DNA of 64,000 bases, from positions 1-64,000 of the forward strand of contig JAECUM010028889.1 of assembly GCA_016617855.1 (NCBI GenBank). Direction: 5' to 3'. This stretch comes from Megalonaias nervosa. Taxonomy: Eukaryota > Mollusca > Bivalvia > Unionida > Unionidae. Below, one piece after another: positions 23,301 through 35,300 of this stretch; positions within the stretch are counted from its first letter, which is position 1; every line of letters starts with the position of its first letter. Position numbers and translations under genes: made by a program. The notes beneath the pieces were generated by a model. The model saw only the letters and a program-made list of their open reading frames with translations, was not told the origin of the DNA and did not search any database.

Positions 23301-26300
23301 GGTAAGATCATCAAGTTTGTCCTCTGATAATCCATGCCATTTTTGTGTTCTATTTGACTCCTCCAACATTCCTTTTAGATTTATTGTGTGGATTAATCAT
23401 TCTGCTGCAGGTTGTATACATTCATTTTTTTATAATTTCTGCCAAATTTGAGTGATTTTGTCACCTTTTGGGATTTTGTCACCTTTAGGGACTTACCACA
23501 TCACACCACACTATCATTGACCTCTGCAAGGACATTATGACGTTTACTTTTTTCACTTGCTCTGTTTGTAATGGAGTTGGTCTTAGTGAGTTCTTAACAT
23601 CCTGCATTGCTAATTTTTCATTTTTCCCTTCATGTGTAGTTTCAGTAGAATGGTCAACTAAATACTTGAAATGCATCAGTTTATAATACAGTTACCAGCT
23701 GTCCAGCTGTCACCAACCATGCAGCCATCACCGACCATCCAGCATGGAAAACCATTGGTGAAGATGGCCCAATCAACAAGTTCATTGCTTGTGTATTTGG
23801 GGAGTGCTTCCCAATTTTAGGCAGCCCAGTGGGTGTAAGCCCCCCTGCATGTCCAAGCATGGCCTCTGGGCCTATAAGTCAGGACGCATGAGGTTTATAG
23901 TGGATCCATTGGATCTAATGCATAATAACACTGCACCTTCACCAGCCAGCCAACCGTCACTGGGAATCCAGCAGTTCTAATGTGGTTACCTTTCTGTTGA
24001 ATCAGTCCAGTCAACTATCTTAGTAACAGATCTGTTCATCCAACCATACTGTCGGAGACATGCACTTTCTATGACAGAGATTTCATTGTATGTCCAGCCA
24101 GACCTTTGGAGTGGCTGATACGAGTTACAGCCAGACTGTCTTCTATACCACCAGCTTCCAGGCTGTCCATTTGCTGGGCAAACCAGCTGGTAGTCCCGGC
24201 AGTATGTTCATTGCTTGTCCACAAGGAAGAGCTAGTGATATTTTCATAGGGATGGAATTGAGTCTTCATAACACTGTGCATGTCTTCTCCAGAGTTGCAA
24301 ATAGATCCCGATTGGGCCTTGATGAACAGTAATTGCGAAGAAACTCCATCAAATCCACCATCCTTAACATCATACTCGGATCTGACCATGGAACGGACTT
24401 GAGTTTAGCTTTCAAGCCACCATTGAGGACATTTACTGGGTGTTGGCTACTTCAGAATGCCCTCCACCCCATACCACTACTCTAAAGAATTGGTAGATCT
24501 CAACCAGGAGGAAGAGACACCATTCTTCTGGTTCCTTCCCCAATTAGCTTAAGGTGACTGTTTGATAAGGCAGAACTGGCTCAGCATGTCACGCAGATAA
24601 ATGGGCTTCATGGCTCAGCATGTCGTTGCACACGCTTCATTGTTTAATATGGCTTCTTTGGCACCTTTCAGGCTTGATGGAGACACCCAGCAGAACTGGC
24701 TCAGGATGTCGTTGCACGTGCTTCATTGTTTAGTATGGCTTCCTTGGCACCTTTCAGACTCGATGGAGACACCCAGCAGAACTGGCTCAGGATGTCATTG
24801 CACGCGCTTCATTGTTTAATATGGCTTCCTTGGCACCTTTCAGACTCGATGGAGACACCCAGCAGAACTGGCTCAGCATGTTGTTGCATTTCATTGTTTA
24901 ATATGGCTTCCTTGGCACCTTTCAGACTCGATGGAGACTCCCAGCAGAACTGGCTCAGCATGTCGTTGCACGTGCTTCATTGTTCAATATGGCTTCCTTG
25001 GCACCTTTCAGACTCGATGGAGACACCCAGCAGAGCTGGCTCAGCATGTCGTTGCATGCGCTTCATTGTTTAATATGGCTTCCTTGGCACCTTTCAGACT
25101 CGATGGAGACACCCAGCAGAACTGGCTCAGCATGTCGTTGCACGAGCTTCATTGTTTAATATGGCTTCCTTGGCACCTTTCAGACTCGATGGAGACACCC
25201 AGCAGAGCTGGCTCAGCATGTCGTTGCACGCACTTCATTGTTTATTATGGCTTCCTTGGCACCTTTCAGACTCGATGGAGACACCCAGCAGTAGCCATGC
25301 TTGGGAGGCGACTGCCAGGATTGCTAGGGTCATTGACCAGGGTTGCTTACCATACAATGGCCAATACTTTGATGGGTTTGGCCAATTTACTCCTGATACA
25401 ACATGTGACATGTCTGTGATCCACATGTCTCAAACCCTGTCATACACTCTCTTTCCGGATGACCTGTTTTGGGTCACCTTTGCTTTGGAAGAAGAACAGA
25501 GGAAGTTCAGAGAAAAGCAGTTCAGGAACTGCCCTCCACCTAGCTGCTCAACCCATACAGGTGTTTGGAACCACTCAGCTCCCGCTGATGTGAAGGGATG
25601 TTAAGCAGCCTCAGGACAAGATTTTCTCAGTCACATGTGCACCAATATTGGTCCCTAGGAAGCAGTCTTACAGAGGCGGTAAGAAACTGAATATTGAGCT
25701 CACTGGTTCTCTCTATTCCCTCAGATTGGGTGGGTGGGGGGATGATCCAGGTCATTCAGAATGGCTTTGGGTTTCATTCATCAACAATCCCGTCCCCTCT
25801 CTTCTCCCCTTTTCATGAATGCACCATCAAATCGGGAGAAAGATGCCTTTCTGCAACAGGAGATACGGTCCTTCATCCCTGCCCCCAAAAACAGGCGGTG
25901 GAGCTTGTGCAAAGACACAATCACTGATGTTTTATTCAAGGATGGTTTTTTTTATGGAAAGCAAACAGCAAGTTGAGACCCATCATCAACTAGAATTTTT
26001 AACCAAATGGAATCTGGTGCAACTTCCCCATTTTGCATAATTAAAATTATCAAGCTCGTCAATTTACAACAGGACTTGGATTTCAGCAAGATAGTTTTTG
26101 CAACTCCTCTGTTTATTCATTGCAGCAGTGGACTTGATCTTACTTGGACGTCTTTTTTATGCAGACATAGTGAGCATAATGGTGCCCCTTTTAAAGTTCC
26201 CTTGATCAAATAGTCATGATAATGCCCGAGATTTGATCATTCCTGTGATGCAACCCAGGTTGTCTGACCATGAGAATCCTGCTGGAAAAGCCCCAAGTGG

Positions 26301-29300
26301 AAATAATGGTAGGTACCAATGCTAGTATGGACAGTTGGGGTGCCAACATGTTGCAGACCTTCACTACCATCAGCAATGCATAAGAGCCAGAGGAGTGCCC
26401 ATACATGTCAATATCTGAGAAATGAAGGCTGTCCTCAATGCCTTTAACTTCTTAAAAGATCGACTCTAAGGCAAAAATGGTCCTCATTAGGTCCAACAAC
26501 TCTGTAGTGGTGACTTGTCTCCTCAAACAGGGTGGCACCAAATCACCCAACCTGTGTGTTCTGATTTGGCAGTTTCTATGTTGGTGTGACAATCTCCATA
26601 TCAACCTACAAATCAGACACATTCCCAGCAGACTCTATTTCTTGGCTGACACTCTATCCCAAAGAAGTCAAGTCCTTCACACAGAGTTGTATCTCCTTCA
26701 ATTGGTCTTCACTCAGATTTGCACACTTTGTGGGCATTCAATGATCGACCTCTTTGTGACAAGGTGGAATCACAAGCTACCCACCTTCGTCTCTCCAGTT
26801 ACAGACCTAGAAGCTTGGGCCATGGATGCAAAGTGAATCATTTGTGAGAGGTTGTGGGCATTTGCCTCCCCTCCCATGGTGCTGATAGCAAAAATATCAA
26901 GATGCTACAGGATCAGAATGGCAAGATGATTCTGATAGCCCTTCTCAGATGGGACAAGTCCTGGGTTGTGGCCTAGTGGTTAGAGCATCTGCCTCGGATG
27001 TGGGAGGCCATGGGTTCGAACCCTGGCCGAGTCATACCAAAGACTTGTGAAAAGTGGCACTAACAGCTGCCTCACTAAGTGCTCAACATTAAGAGGTTAG
27101 TGATGGGACAGGTCATCTTGGTGTCCAGATAAGGTGATGGGTGGGACATGATGCTACATGTCTGTGGCATGATGCCCCAGTGTTAGACATCACTATAAAC
27201 TGCCACACTGCAGACATCATAGTGACATGACTGAAAAATTGTTAAAGCTACATTAAAAATCCATATCACACACACACACACAGAGTTCTGGGTCACAGAT
27301 CTACTCATTCTATCGATAGATATGCCCAGTAAGCTTCTGGTAAACCCGAAAAATCTTCTCCAGGAACTATGGTCATGGGTGGTTCTTCCCTGACTGGACT
27401 GTACTCTTCTTCTTCACACATAGATCTTACCAGGACAGCCTTGAGAGACAAACAGTTCAAACCTTTGATTGTGGAGAGAATCTTGAGAGCGAGAAGGTCC
27501 TTTGAAAACTTATGACGGAAAGTGGCATGCTTTCAGGTACTGGTGCCACATGAAGAACATTGCCCTCTGTGTGCCTGAGTCCCTCAACTGTCCAACGTTT
27601 TTTTTTCTGGCTCTTTGAGGAGAAACGGCTGGCCCCATTCTCTATCAAAGGCTACTGACCCATAATATTGGACACATTTTGGCATCATGGTTTGGGCATG
27701 ATATAGATCCATGATATAGATCCATCAGATCTTTTAGACTTTTTGGTTTCAATTGACTAAAATCACTCACTCTGTTTCCAAATGGAACCAATCTGGTATA
27801 TCCAGTGGTGGCAGCACAGATGGCCAACCAGATCAATGAACACAGCCTGTTATCTTTGCTGGATTCACCAGTGAAATTTCTTTTAGGTAAGTAGATTTCA
27901 GTATTCTTCTTCTTAAGCGTATGTTATGGTCACAGGTCAAGTGACCCCAGGCTGAATTGCTTATGTAATTATGAGGACAGGTTATCGTTCACATGGGGAA
28001 TTCAGCTGTTCTTCCCTAGAAGGATATCCAAGGTAGAGGTCAGATGCTCTGCATCCCCGCCTCCTATTACTTATTTTCATAACGTAATGTGATTGTGGGA
28101 TGTATTGGAAAGAGAAAGCAAATATTTAAGTAAATTATGTTTCTCCGAGAATACTTACCCAACCACATTACTTAAAACCCTCCCAACCACCCTGCCATGC
28201 GAGTATCCTCGTTAGCATCTTGCTCAGCTAAAATAAGCAACACCAGGTAGTGTTAAATGGAGGTAATGGGCAAGAGTTATTGCGTTTTGTCTATTGAAAT
28301 AGAAAAAGATGGTTTTGTTGTTTAGTAGGACTGGATGACACAAGGTAGCTGGCTGATATTCCTAATGTAATGTGATTGGGTAAGTATTCTCTGAGAAACA
28401 TAATTTACTTAAAAAGTTGCTTTCCCCAGTACATATCCCTCATAAATGGCGAATTTCTCCTGTACATATTTTTTATTTTTGTCTCTTTTGCTTTGCCTCC
28501 GACTTCTCCCTGTTCAGCAAACACTTTCCCTGTTCTTTTCAAAAAGAGAAGTCATGTCTTTCTGAATAGATTGATCCCTGCCTACAGCTTAGATCCAAGC
28601 AGATAAGATACAAAGTAAGAGAGAAACTTGTGCATGAAAGTGGCTATTCAGTAATCAGTAAAGTACTTAAGTTAACATGGGTAAAAAGTTTGTACGGTCT
28701 CCTTTATGTTGATATAGGATATTATAGCTGGATGTGCTGATGGGATAAATAAAATTAACACAGATTTGATGAAAAGGGAAGTGATATTGTCAATAGTTGT
28801 TTTATTTTACTGACATAAACAAGTGCCTGTGCCAGTGATGAGCCTCCTTGATAAATTCTTAATTTGAATAATAAAATGGCAAATGATTAAAAATTATTCA
28901 TGACTTCTCAAGATTAAAGTAACTTGTATAGTATAAGTATCAGTTTGTATAGCTTCATCAGCTCTTGTATTGATATATGTATCAGTGTGGCAAATATCAT
29001 CGATTATCAATGAATTGTGTCAGTCCTAGTATTAATATGCCTGTGCCTGATGGCTTTAGTGTGTCTCTGTTCATTCTGACATGTAACAAACAATATGCCG
29101 TTTTGTGTATTTGCATTAGGTTATGTTATAGCATTGGGATAGCAGCTACATTTAAATGAGAGGGAATGTTCATTTTCTTTATTTGCATCGCTCTTACATG
29201 TTGATTTTATTTTAAGTACTTTTCTTCAGAATTGATGCAGGACACACAAGAGAAAAAGCAGAAACTTAAAGAAGAAAATCCAGGCTTATGCCAAATTGAT

Positions 29301-32300
29301 GAGGAAATAGGTGAGTTTGACAGCTTTGCAGAATAGTGTAAAAAAATATTCATCTCCAACTTCTGATCATATTATTTAGAAAGACATTATCCCAAATGAA
29401 TATATTGTCATAGTAATCAGATTCTGTGAGTTCTGTCTTTTAGGAACTATTTTAAGTGTTTTATTTTATTTTCAAATGGACAAATCCTTAGCATCACAGA
29501 ATTGTCAGTATCAGAAATGGAACCCAAAGTTTAAATTGCTAAGAAAGCATCCAAGCTGCTGCAGTAAATGATATTTCCTGCTCAGAAGGTCAAAGGGTCA
29601 AGGTCATTACCTTTTTGAGAATTAAGTATATGTGACATTCCTATGAATTCATGTGGTACCAGTCTTCATTGACAATGGTAGAATAATACATTGTTCAGTA
29701 ACCCAGGACAACAAAATATTAAAAGCTGGGAAACAGTATGGCTCTGCTTAAACATTCATCCACACAACCAGCTGTTGATAGCACATATAATTATTGAGAA
29801 AATGTATGATTGCCACAATGCAAAATTAGTGCAGTGGACCTGTGACATCAAAATGACAGATGTATAAGGTATATTTTGGCACTCATGTTCATGTAATTTG
29901 CAAGAACTGGCATGTTAAAGCTTGAGTAATTAAATTGGAATTTCCCTGTAGATTTTTAGTCTGACAGCCACATGTTTTTGCAACCATGCTTTTTGAAATA
30001 TTTTTTACCTCTGTTTAGTTTCACAGTTTTTAACAAATCAAAAATGTAAAGACAGACTGGACAGTGATCAATCTATGAAGATAGCACAGGGGTAGACAAA
30101 TTTTAAACAAGTCACATAACCCTGGAAGGATCTGGTTGCCCAGTAAAGATGTTTAATTGTCTGATAAAAAAAAATCATTATCATGGTAATTTGAATTAAA
30201 ACTATGATTGATCATTAATAAAACTTCATCCTTGAATTTTTGGCAAATTATTTGAAAATCGTTGTATGTTAGACAGCCCAGATTTTGCATCTCGCCAGAC
30301 ATACTAATTTTATACTCCTAAGTTATCAAAAGCTGGTTCTCTGGCTTTTGACATTGAGTCATTTGGATGCATAGTGCTGACTTAGTAGTTACTTCTGAAG
30401 GTGTATCCAAATTAAAATTTAGACATACTGTAATTTCTTCTTAAAATATGTTACCCATTTAGGAGTACAACCACAATGTCACAAGTCTAGCCTTCCCAAG
30501 TTAACTTCTAGCTGTAAAAAAGTCAAAGTTCTCTTTTCACATAGGTGGGGGTTGAATTAGAGTGATCACAACTTGGACATATGCTAGGAAGCACATTGTT
30601 GTTGAAACCTTGCACAAATTCCATATCGAGCAATATTTTCAACACAAAGCAAGTTGAAGGAGTTTCTCACGTAAAGGAAATATATTCCATCTATCAACAT
30701 ATCGTCATACATTCTCAACATTTCACCCACTGGAACTTGAAATGCATATGAACAGAGTTTTCTCAGGTATTGGCATTAAAGATGATCTCATTGTGATCTT
30801 CAATTCAAGCAAAGAATTGCATCTCGGCTAGGTAATTTCTCTGACTACGGAGTCTCCTCAATGCGACTCTCCAATTTCTGGGTCCCTTGTACATGAGACT
30901 TTTGCAGATGATCCTGTTGTCCTAGTGTCAGCCAAAGCTTTGCAAACAGGAGCAAACAGTCCTCATCTCTGATTATACAAATATACATCTTAGCAAATGT
31001 GAGTACCTCACTTGGCTTACAATGGGTGTTCCCTGCCATTTTTTCAAGAAACCAACAGGTTGTGACTCTTTAGTCTCTTTGAAATGAAGGCCATTGTGAA
31101 TGCATGTCAGTGGTGGTAGGACACGCTACATGGAAAGGCATACTCATTCTGTCTGACAACTCCACTTTGGTGAATTATCTCAGAAACCATGGGGTGAGCA
31201 AATCCCCAGACCTGTGCCTCCTAGTAGGTCCATTTCTCAGGTGGTGTCATGAACAACAAATCCACATTCAAGGCCACATTCTGGATAGGCTCAGTACATT
31301 GGCAGGCTCTTCACAATGGAATCATCAAATCCAAACTGAATTGACGATTATGCCTCTGTATTAATTCAAATCAGTGGCTGCTCTGTCTAACCACTGATGG
31401 ACGTATTTGTGACAAGATGGAACCATTTTCTTTTCAGTCTCAGATCTGAAGGCCTGGGCAGTTGATGTTTTCTCTTTAGATTGGAGAGTTTTGGACAGAC
31501 AACATATACTCCAGTGCCTCTGATCCCAAATATCCTAAGGAATTGGAGTGCCACTTTATCTTGGTACTTCCTTAGGATTGGGAGTAACCATGGATAAATG
31601 ACTTGTTGAACCTTGCAGCAGAAATTCGAAGGAAAAGTGTTTTTTTTCCCTCATCTGCTCATACAACCTCAGTGGAAGGTGCTTCATCTGAATCCAGATC
31701 TACTGAACCAGCATGTCCGGATAATATCAAACAGACCCGCAGAGCCAAACATTTCTCAAAACAAGTAGGAGACAGAATCGCTCAGGTAAGAAGGCCCATC
31801 ACTCTGAAAGCATACAAAGGTAAATGGAAATTTTCTCACCATGGTGTCAGTGGGAACACGTCACATATAAAACAAATTTACCCCCTGTTAGCTAACTTAT
31901 GGCTTTTCAAGGTAAAGAAATCATCACCCATGAGATTAAAAGTTTACTGTTCCACAATCTCAGACATGCATTGGGCATAATGGAAGGAAAATTACAGGAT
32001 GAAACATGGACCTTTCTGTCCTTTTTGGTAAACTTTGATCTATGATGACCAAGGGCTTGTTCGTTGTGTCCCAAATGGAATCTGTCATGGGTTCTGACAT
32101 TGTTGAATAAGTCCCAGTTTGAACCACTATATAGAGTATCATTACTTGCTTGCCAGTCGCTGTAGCTACATCAAGCAGGATAGGTGAAATACATACCTTG
32201 ACGGTGGATCCGAACTATCTACATCAGTAACCGAGTCATGTGGTGAAGGCCCTGGTGCTGTTAGGACCCCTTACCTTGGGGTCATCTACAGGACCCAGCA

Positions 32301-35300
32301 AAGGCTTTGAAGTAATACCTAAAATGAACTGAGCCACCATGAAAAGGCAGATTTTGCTTTTTTATACCTTTTAAACAAGAGACAGGCTGATATCTCAGCT
32401 CAGTTTCTGTCATCTTGGATATGACATATTACTCACTCATAACTGTTCCTTGAGAGAAATTATACAAGCTGTTGGATGGTGGCAGAGAGGACTATATCTA
32501 GCTTTTACCTCTGAGATATTTCATTTAAAAAAGGCGATTGGGTCTGCAGGTAGTCTGATTGTTTGGCAGCTTTTCAGTGATACGGCCTATTGATTTCCTC
32601 CAGATTTATGTAAGTGGGGTTTCTTGTTCAGCTGTGTCTGGGCATATGGAGTCACTACTCCAGCCTGTTTATTTCTCTCAAGTTGGAAGCTGCCTTATCT
32701 ACCTTTGGGGAACAGATGGGCTTTCACCAAGGTAAGGAGATATAACTCCCCAGGGTAAGGGGATATAACTCCCTCTACCTCTAACCTATTCTCCTAAGGT
32801 CTTGTATTTAGGGTTACATATTTGAAGAAGAAACCAGTTTCTGGAGTTAACTATGTTTCTTCAGTAATACTTATGTAATTATAATATGGATGTACCCATC
32901 GAACTTTACCACAGTTACATCCTACTGGTAGAGCAATCCATGCATTCTGCTTCAGTAGTAACTTAGGTATGGATGGGATTTGGCACCAATCCCTATATCC
33001 AAGAGGAGTTCACTGTAGCCTGGCTTCCACCTATGTGGACAGACAACTTTTGGCATTTTTTTGTTGCTCAAAGTTAACTTACAAAGGCAGGATTTGCAAG
33101 ATAGTGATTGTATTTTTAAGGTATTATGATCAGATAAGTATTACTGAAGAAGTCTACTTTGTTCAAAAAATTGGGTTTTTTTGAATGATAGGTGCAATTT
33201 CAGCCCTTATTTGGAATATTGAGTAGATGAAAAGATTTTCAGTCATTGCATATGTTCTTTAGTCCCTTGCTTTGCCATGAAAAGTGAGGTACATAATATT
33301 ATTTTGTGTTTCCATCTTTCTGTCTGTTCCATTCAAAAAACATTAGAGCCATTTGATATTAAATGTGGTGTACTTAGAAGGTTTGTATTGCACCACATTG
33401 GTGTTCCTATCTTTTAGATCATGGTCACAGCCCAGTATTTTAATTTTCCATCACACTTTCCTCTCACTCAGCAACATTATTGCTATTTTACATTAAGAGA
33501 TGCTGATTCGTATATTTAGGCTCAACCATAAAAGAATATATTGAATATCATATCTTTAAGGTCTGTTACATAGGTCAGTAATTTAGGTTTTTCTTTTCGC
33601 TCTACCTTCCACTCTATAACTTCAGGCCTTGTAAGATTGAAGGAATAAACTTGGCATACTTATATAGACCATTGCAGTAAGTCAGTGGTTAGTTTGCCAG
33701 ACTCATGACCAGAAGCATGTTGGTATACATCCTACAGTTGGATCAAGCCAGGCTGACTACCATGGTGCATCCTTAGGCAAGACACTTTACTCCAATTGTC
33801 TTAGTGCTAAGTAACTTTTGTGTTGTTGTGCTGTATAACAACAAGCTAATCCACATTTCTTCTTTCACTTTATGGCTTTATTGCTATCTGAGAATGGATA
33901 CTCTGGTGGCCTAAGTGGTTAGAGCATCCACCTCAGATGTGGGAGGTTGCGAGTTCGTACCCCAACCGAGTCATACCAAAGACTTATAAAACAGATACTA
34001 GCAGCTGCCTCGCTTGGCACTCAGCATTAAGAGTTTAATGTTAGGACCGGTTGGCTTGGTGTCGGGTAATGTGACTGGGTGGGGCATGATGCTGCATGTC
34101 TGTGGCATGATACTCCAGTGCTAGACATCACTATAAACTGCTACACTGCAGACATGGTAGCAATATGACTGAAAAATTGTTAAAGCTACATTAAAAATCT
34201 AAATCACACACACTTTAATTTTTGAGACATTTGAGATGGAGGGATGAAACCTGTTATAGTTAAATGTAACCACTGGAAGGTGTGTCATGTACCACATTTT
34301 CCATCCTTTCTTGAAGTCGTAGGTCACAGGTCATTGTTTTAGGTTTCAGTTATATTTTGTCCTTCTGATTTTGAACTTGAGAACTGTTCAAGATGTATGG
34401 TTGAAACTTGATATTCTTATATATTGTCACCGTAGAAAATGTGTTGCATTCCATGTTTGAAGTCCTATTCACTGGTCCTATCTTCAGGTTCAACTTCTAC
34501 TCACAAATTTTCCTGGTCACCAAGAAAAGTGGGAAATTTTGACTCATTTTTGATGTCTCCCAGCGCAACAAGTTTCTGTTGGAGGAAACCTTAAGGATGG
34601 AGACAACCTCGGACCAATCCGGAACACTCTTCATCCAGTTGAGCCATCTCCATCGACCTTCAGGATGCCTATTTACATGTCCCCATTTTTCCTCCGCACC
34701 ACAAAAATCTTTGTGTTTGCCTTGGCCAGGAAGTTTTTCAATTTCGGGTTCTGCTGTTCAGAATCTCTTCCACACCCAGAGTCTTCAACTGGGTTATGGG
34801 AGTAGTAGTGGCCTACCTTCAAATACAGGGAACATCAATTCTCCAGTATTTCAGTGACTGGCTGATTCACCATATCCGTGTTCAGTCCCTTCATCAGGAT
34901 CTGTTCTGCTCCAGGTTCACCATAACTCAGTTGGGTCTCCTACCCAACCTCAAGAACTCAGAACATCACAGGCCTTTGTTTACGTGGGGATGAACTTGCT
35001 CACAAACCAAAACTTGATCTGGGTTCCCCTGGCTTGGGTAGATCAAATCCTGGCTCTCCTGGAAACACTACAAGCAAAAACTGCTTTATCTGCCCTTACT
35101 TGGAACCTTGAATGCCTCTGCCAGATTGGTTCCTTTAGGACATCTTAACATTTCTTGTTGCACTTACTTGCCATGACTGTTCTGACACTTAGCAAATTAT
35201 AAACATAAATGGAATAGAACTAGTATTAGTATGGTACACTTTATTTGCAAATTTAGATGTTACATATGTGTGACAATAACATTTAATGTACACATAATGG

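Larger units (their letters stand above)
23144..28415 (+). mobile_element. DIRS-like retrotransposon relic, copy B, with inverted ends
   Basis: The left end (23144-23290) is the inverse complement of the right-end region 28226-28363; for example aataactcttgcccattacc on the left pairs with ggtaatgggcaagagttatt on the right. Inside are an 86-bp minisatellite, RT-side fragments, RNase H (26477-26836) and a recombinase N-terminus (27420-27880), all plus strand. A SINE (26965-27282) is nested. Inverted terminal repeats plus RT/RNase H and a recombinase fit DIRS. At about 5.3 kb it is near the family's normal length, but fully decayed. Confidence 0.78.
21288..29229. other. Intron 4, containing DIRS-like copy B
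   Basis: A 7.9-kb intron from gtgagt to cttttcttcag. 21288-23143 has no recognised gene; at about 22347 cagacctgccaactctta resembles an hAT-type terminal repeat, but no partner was found. 23144-28415 is DIRS-like copy B. 28416-29229 shows nothing definable. Confidence 0.7.

Noticed and set aside
24601..25604. Overlapping proteins of 72 to 162 residues
   Set aside because: They are different frames of the 86-bp minisatellite.
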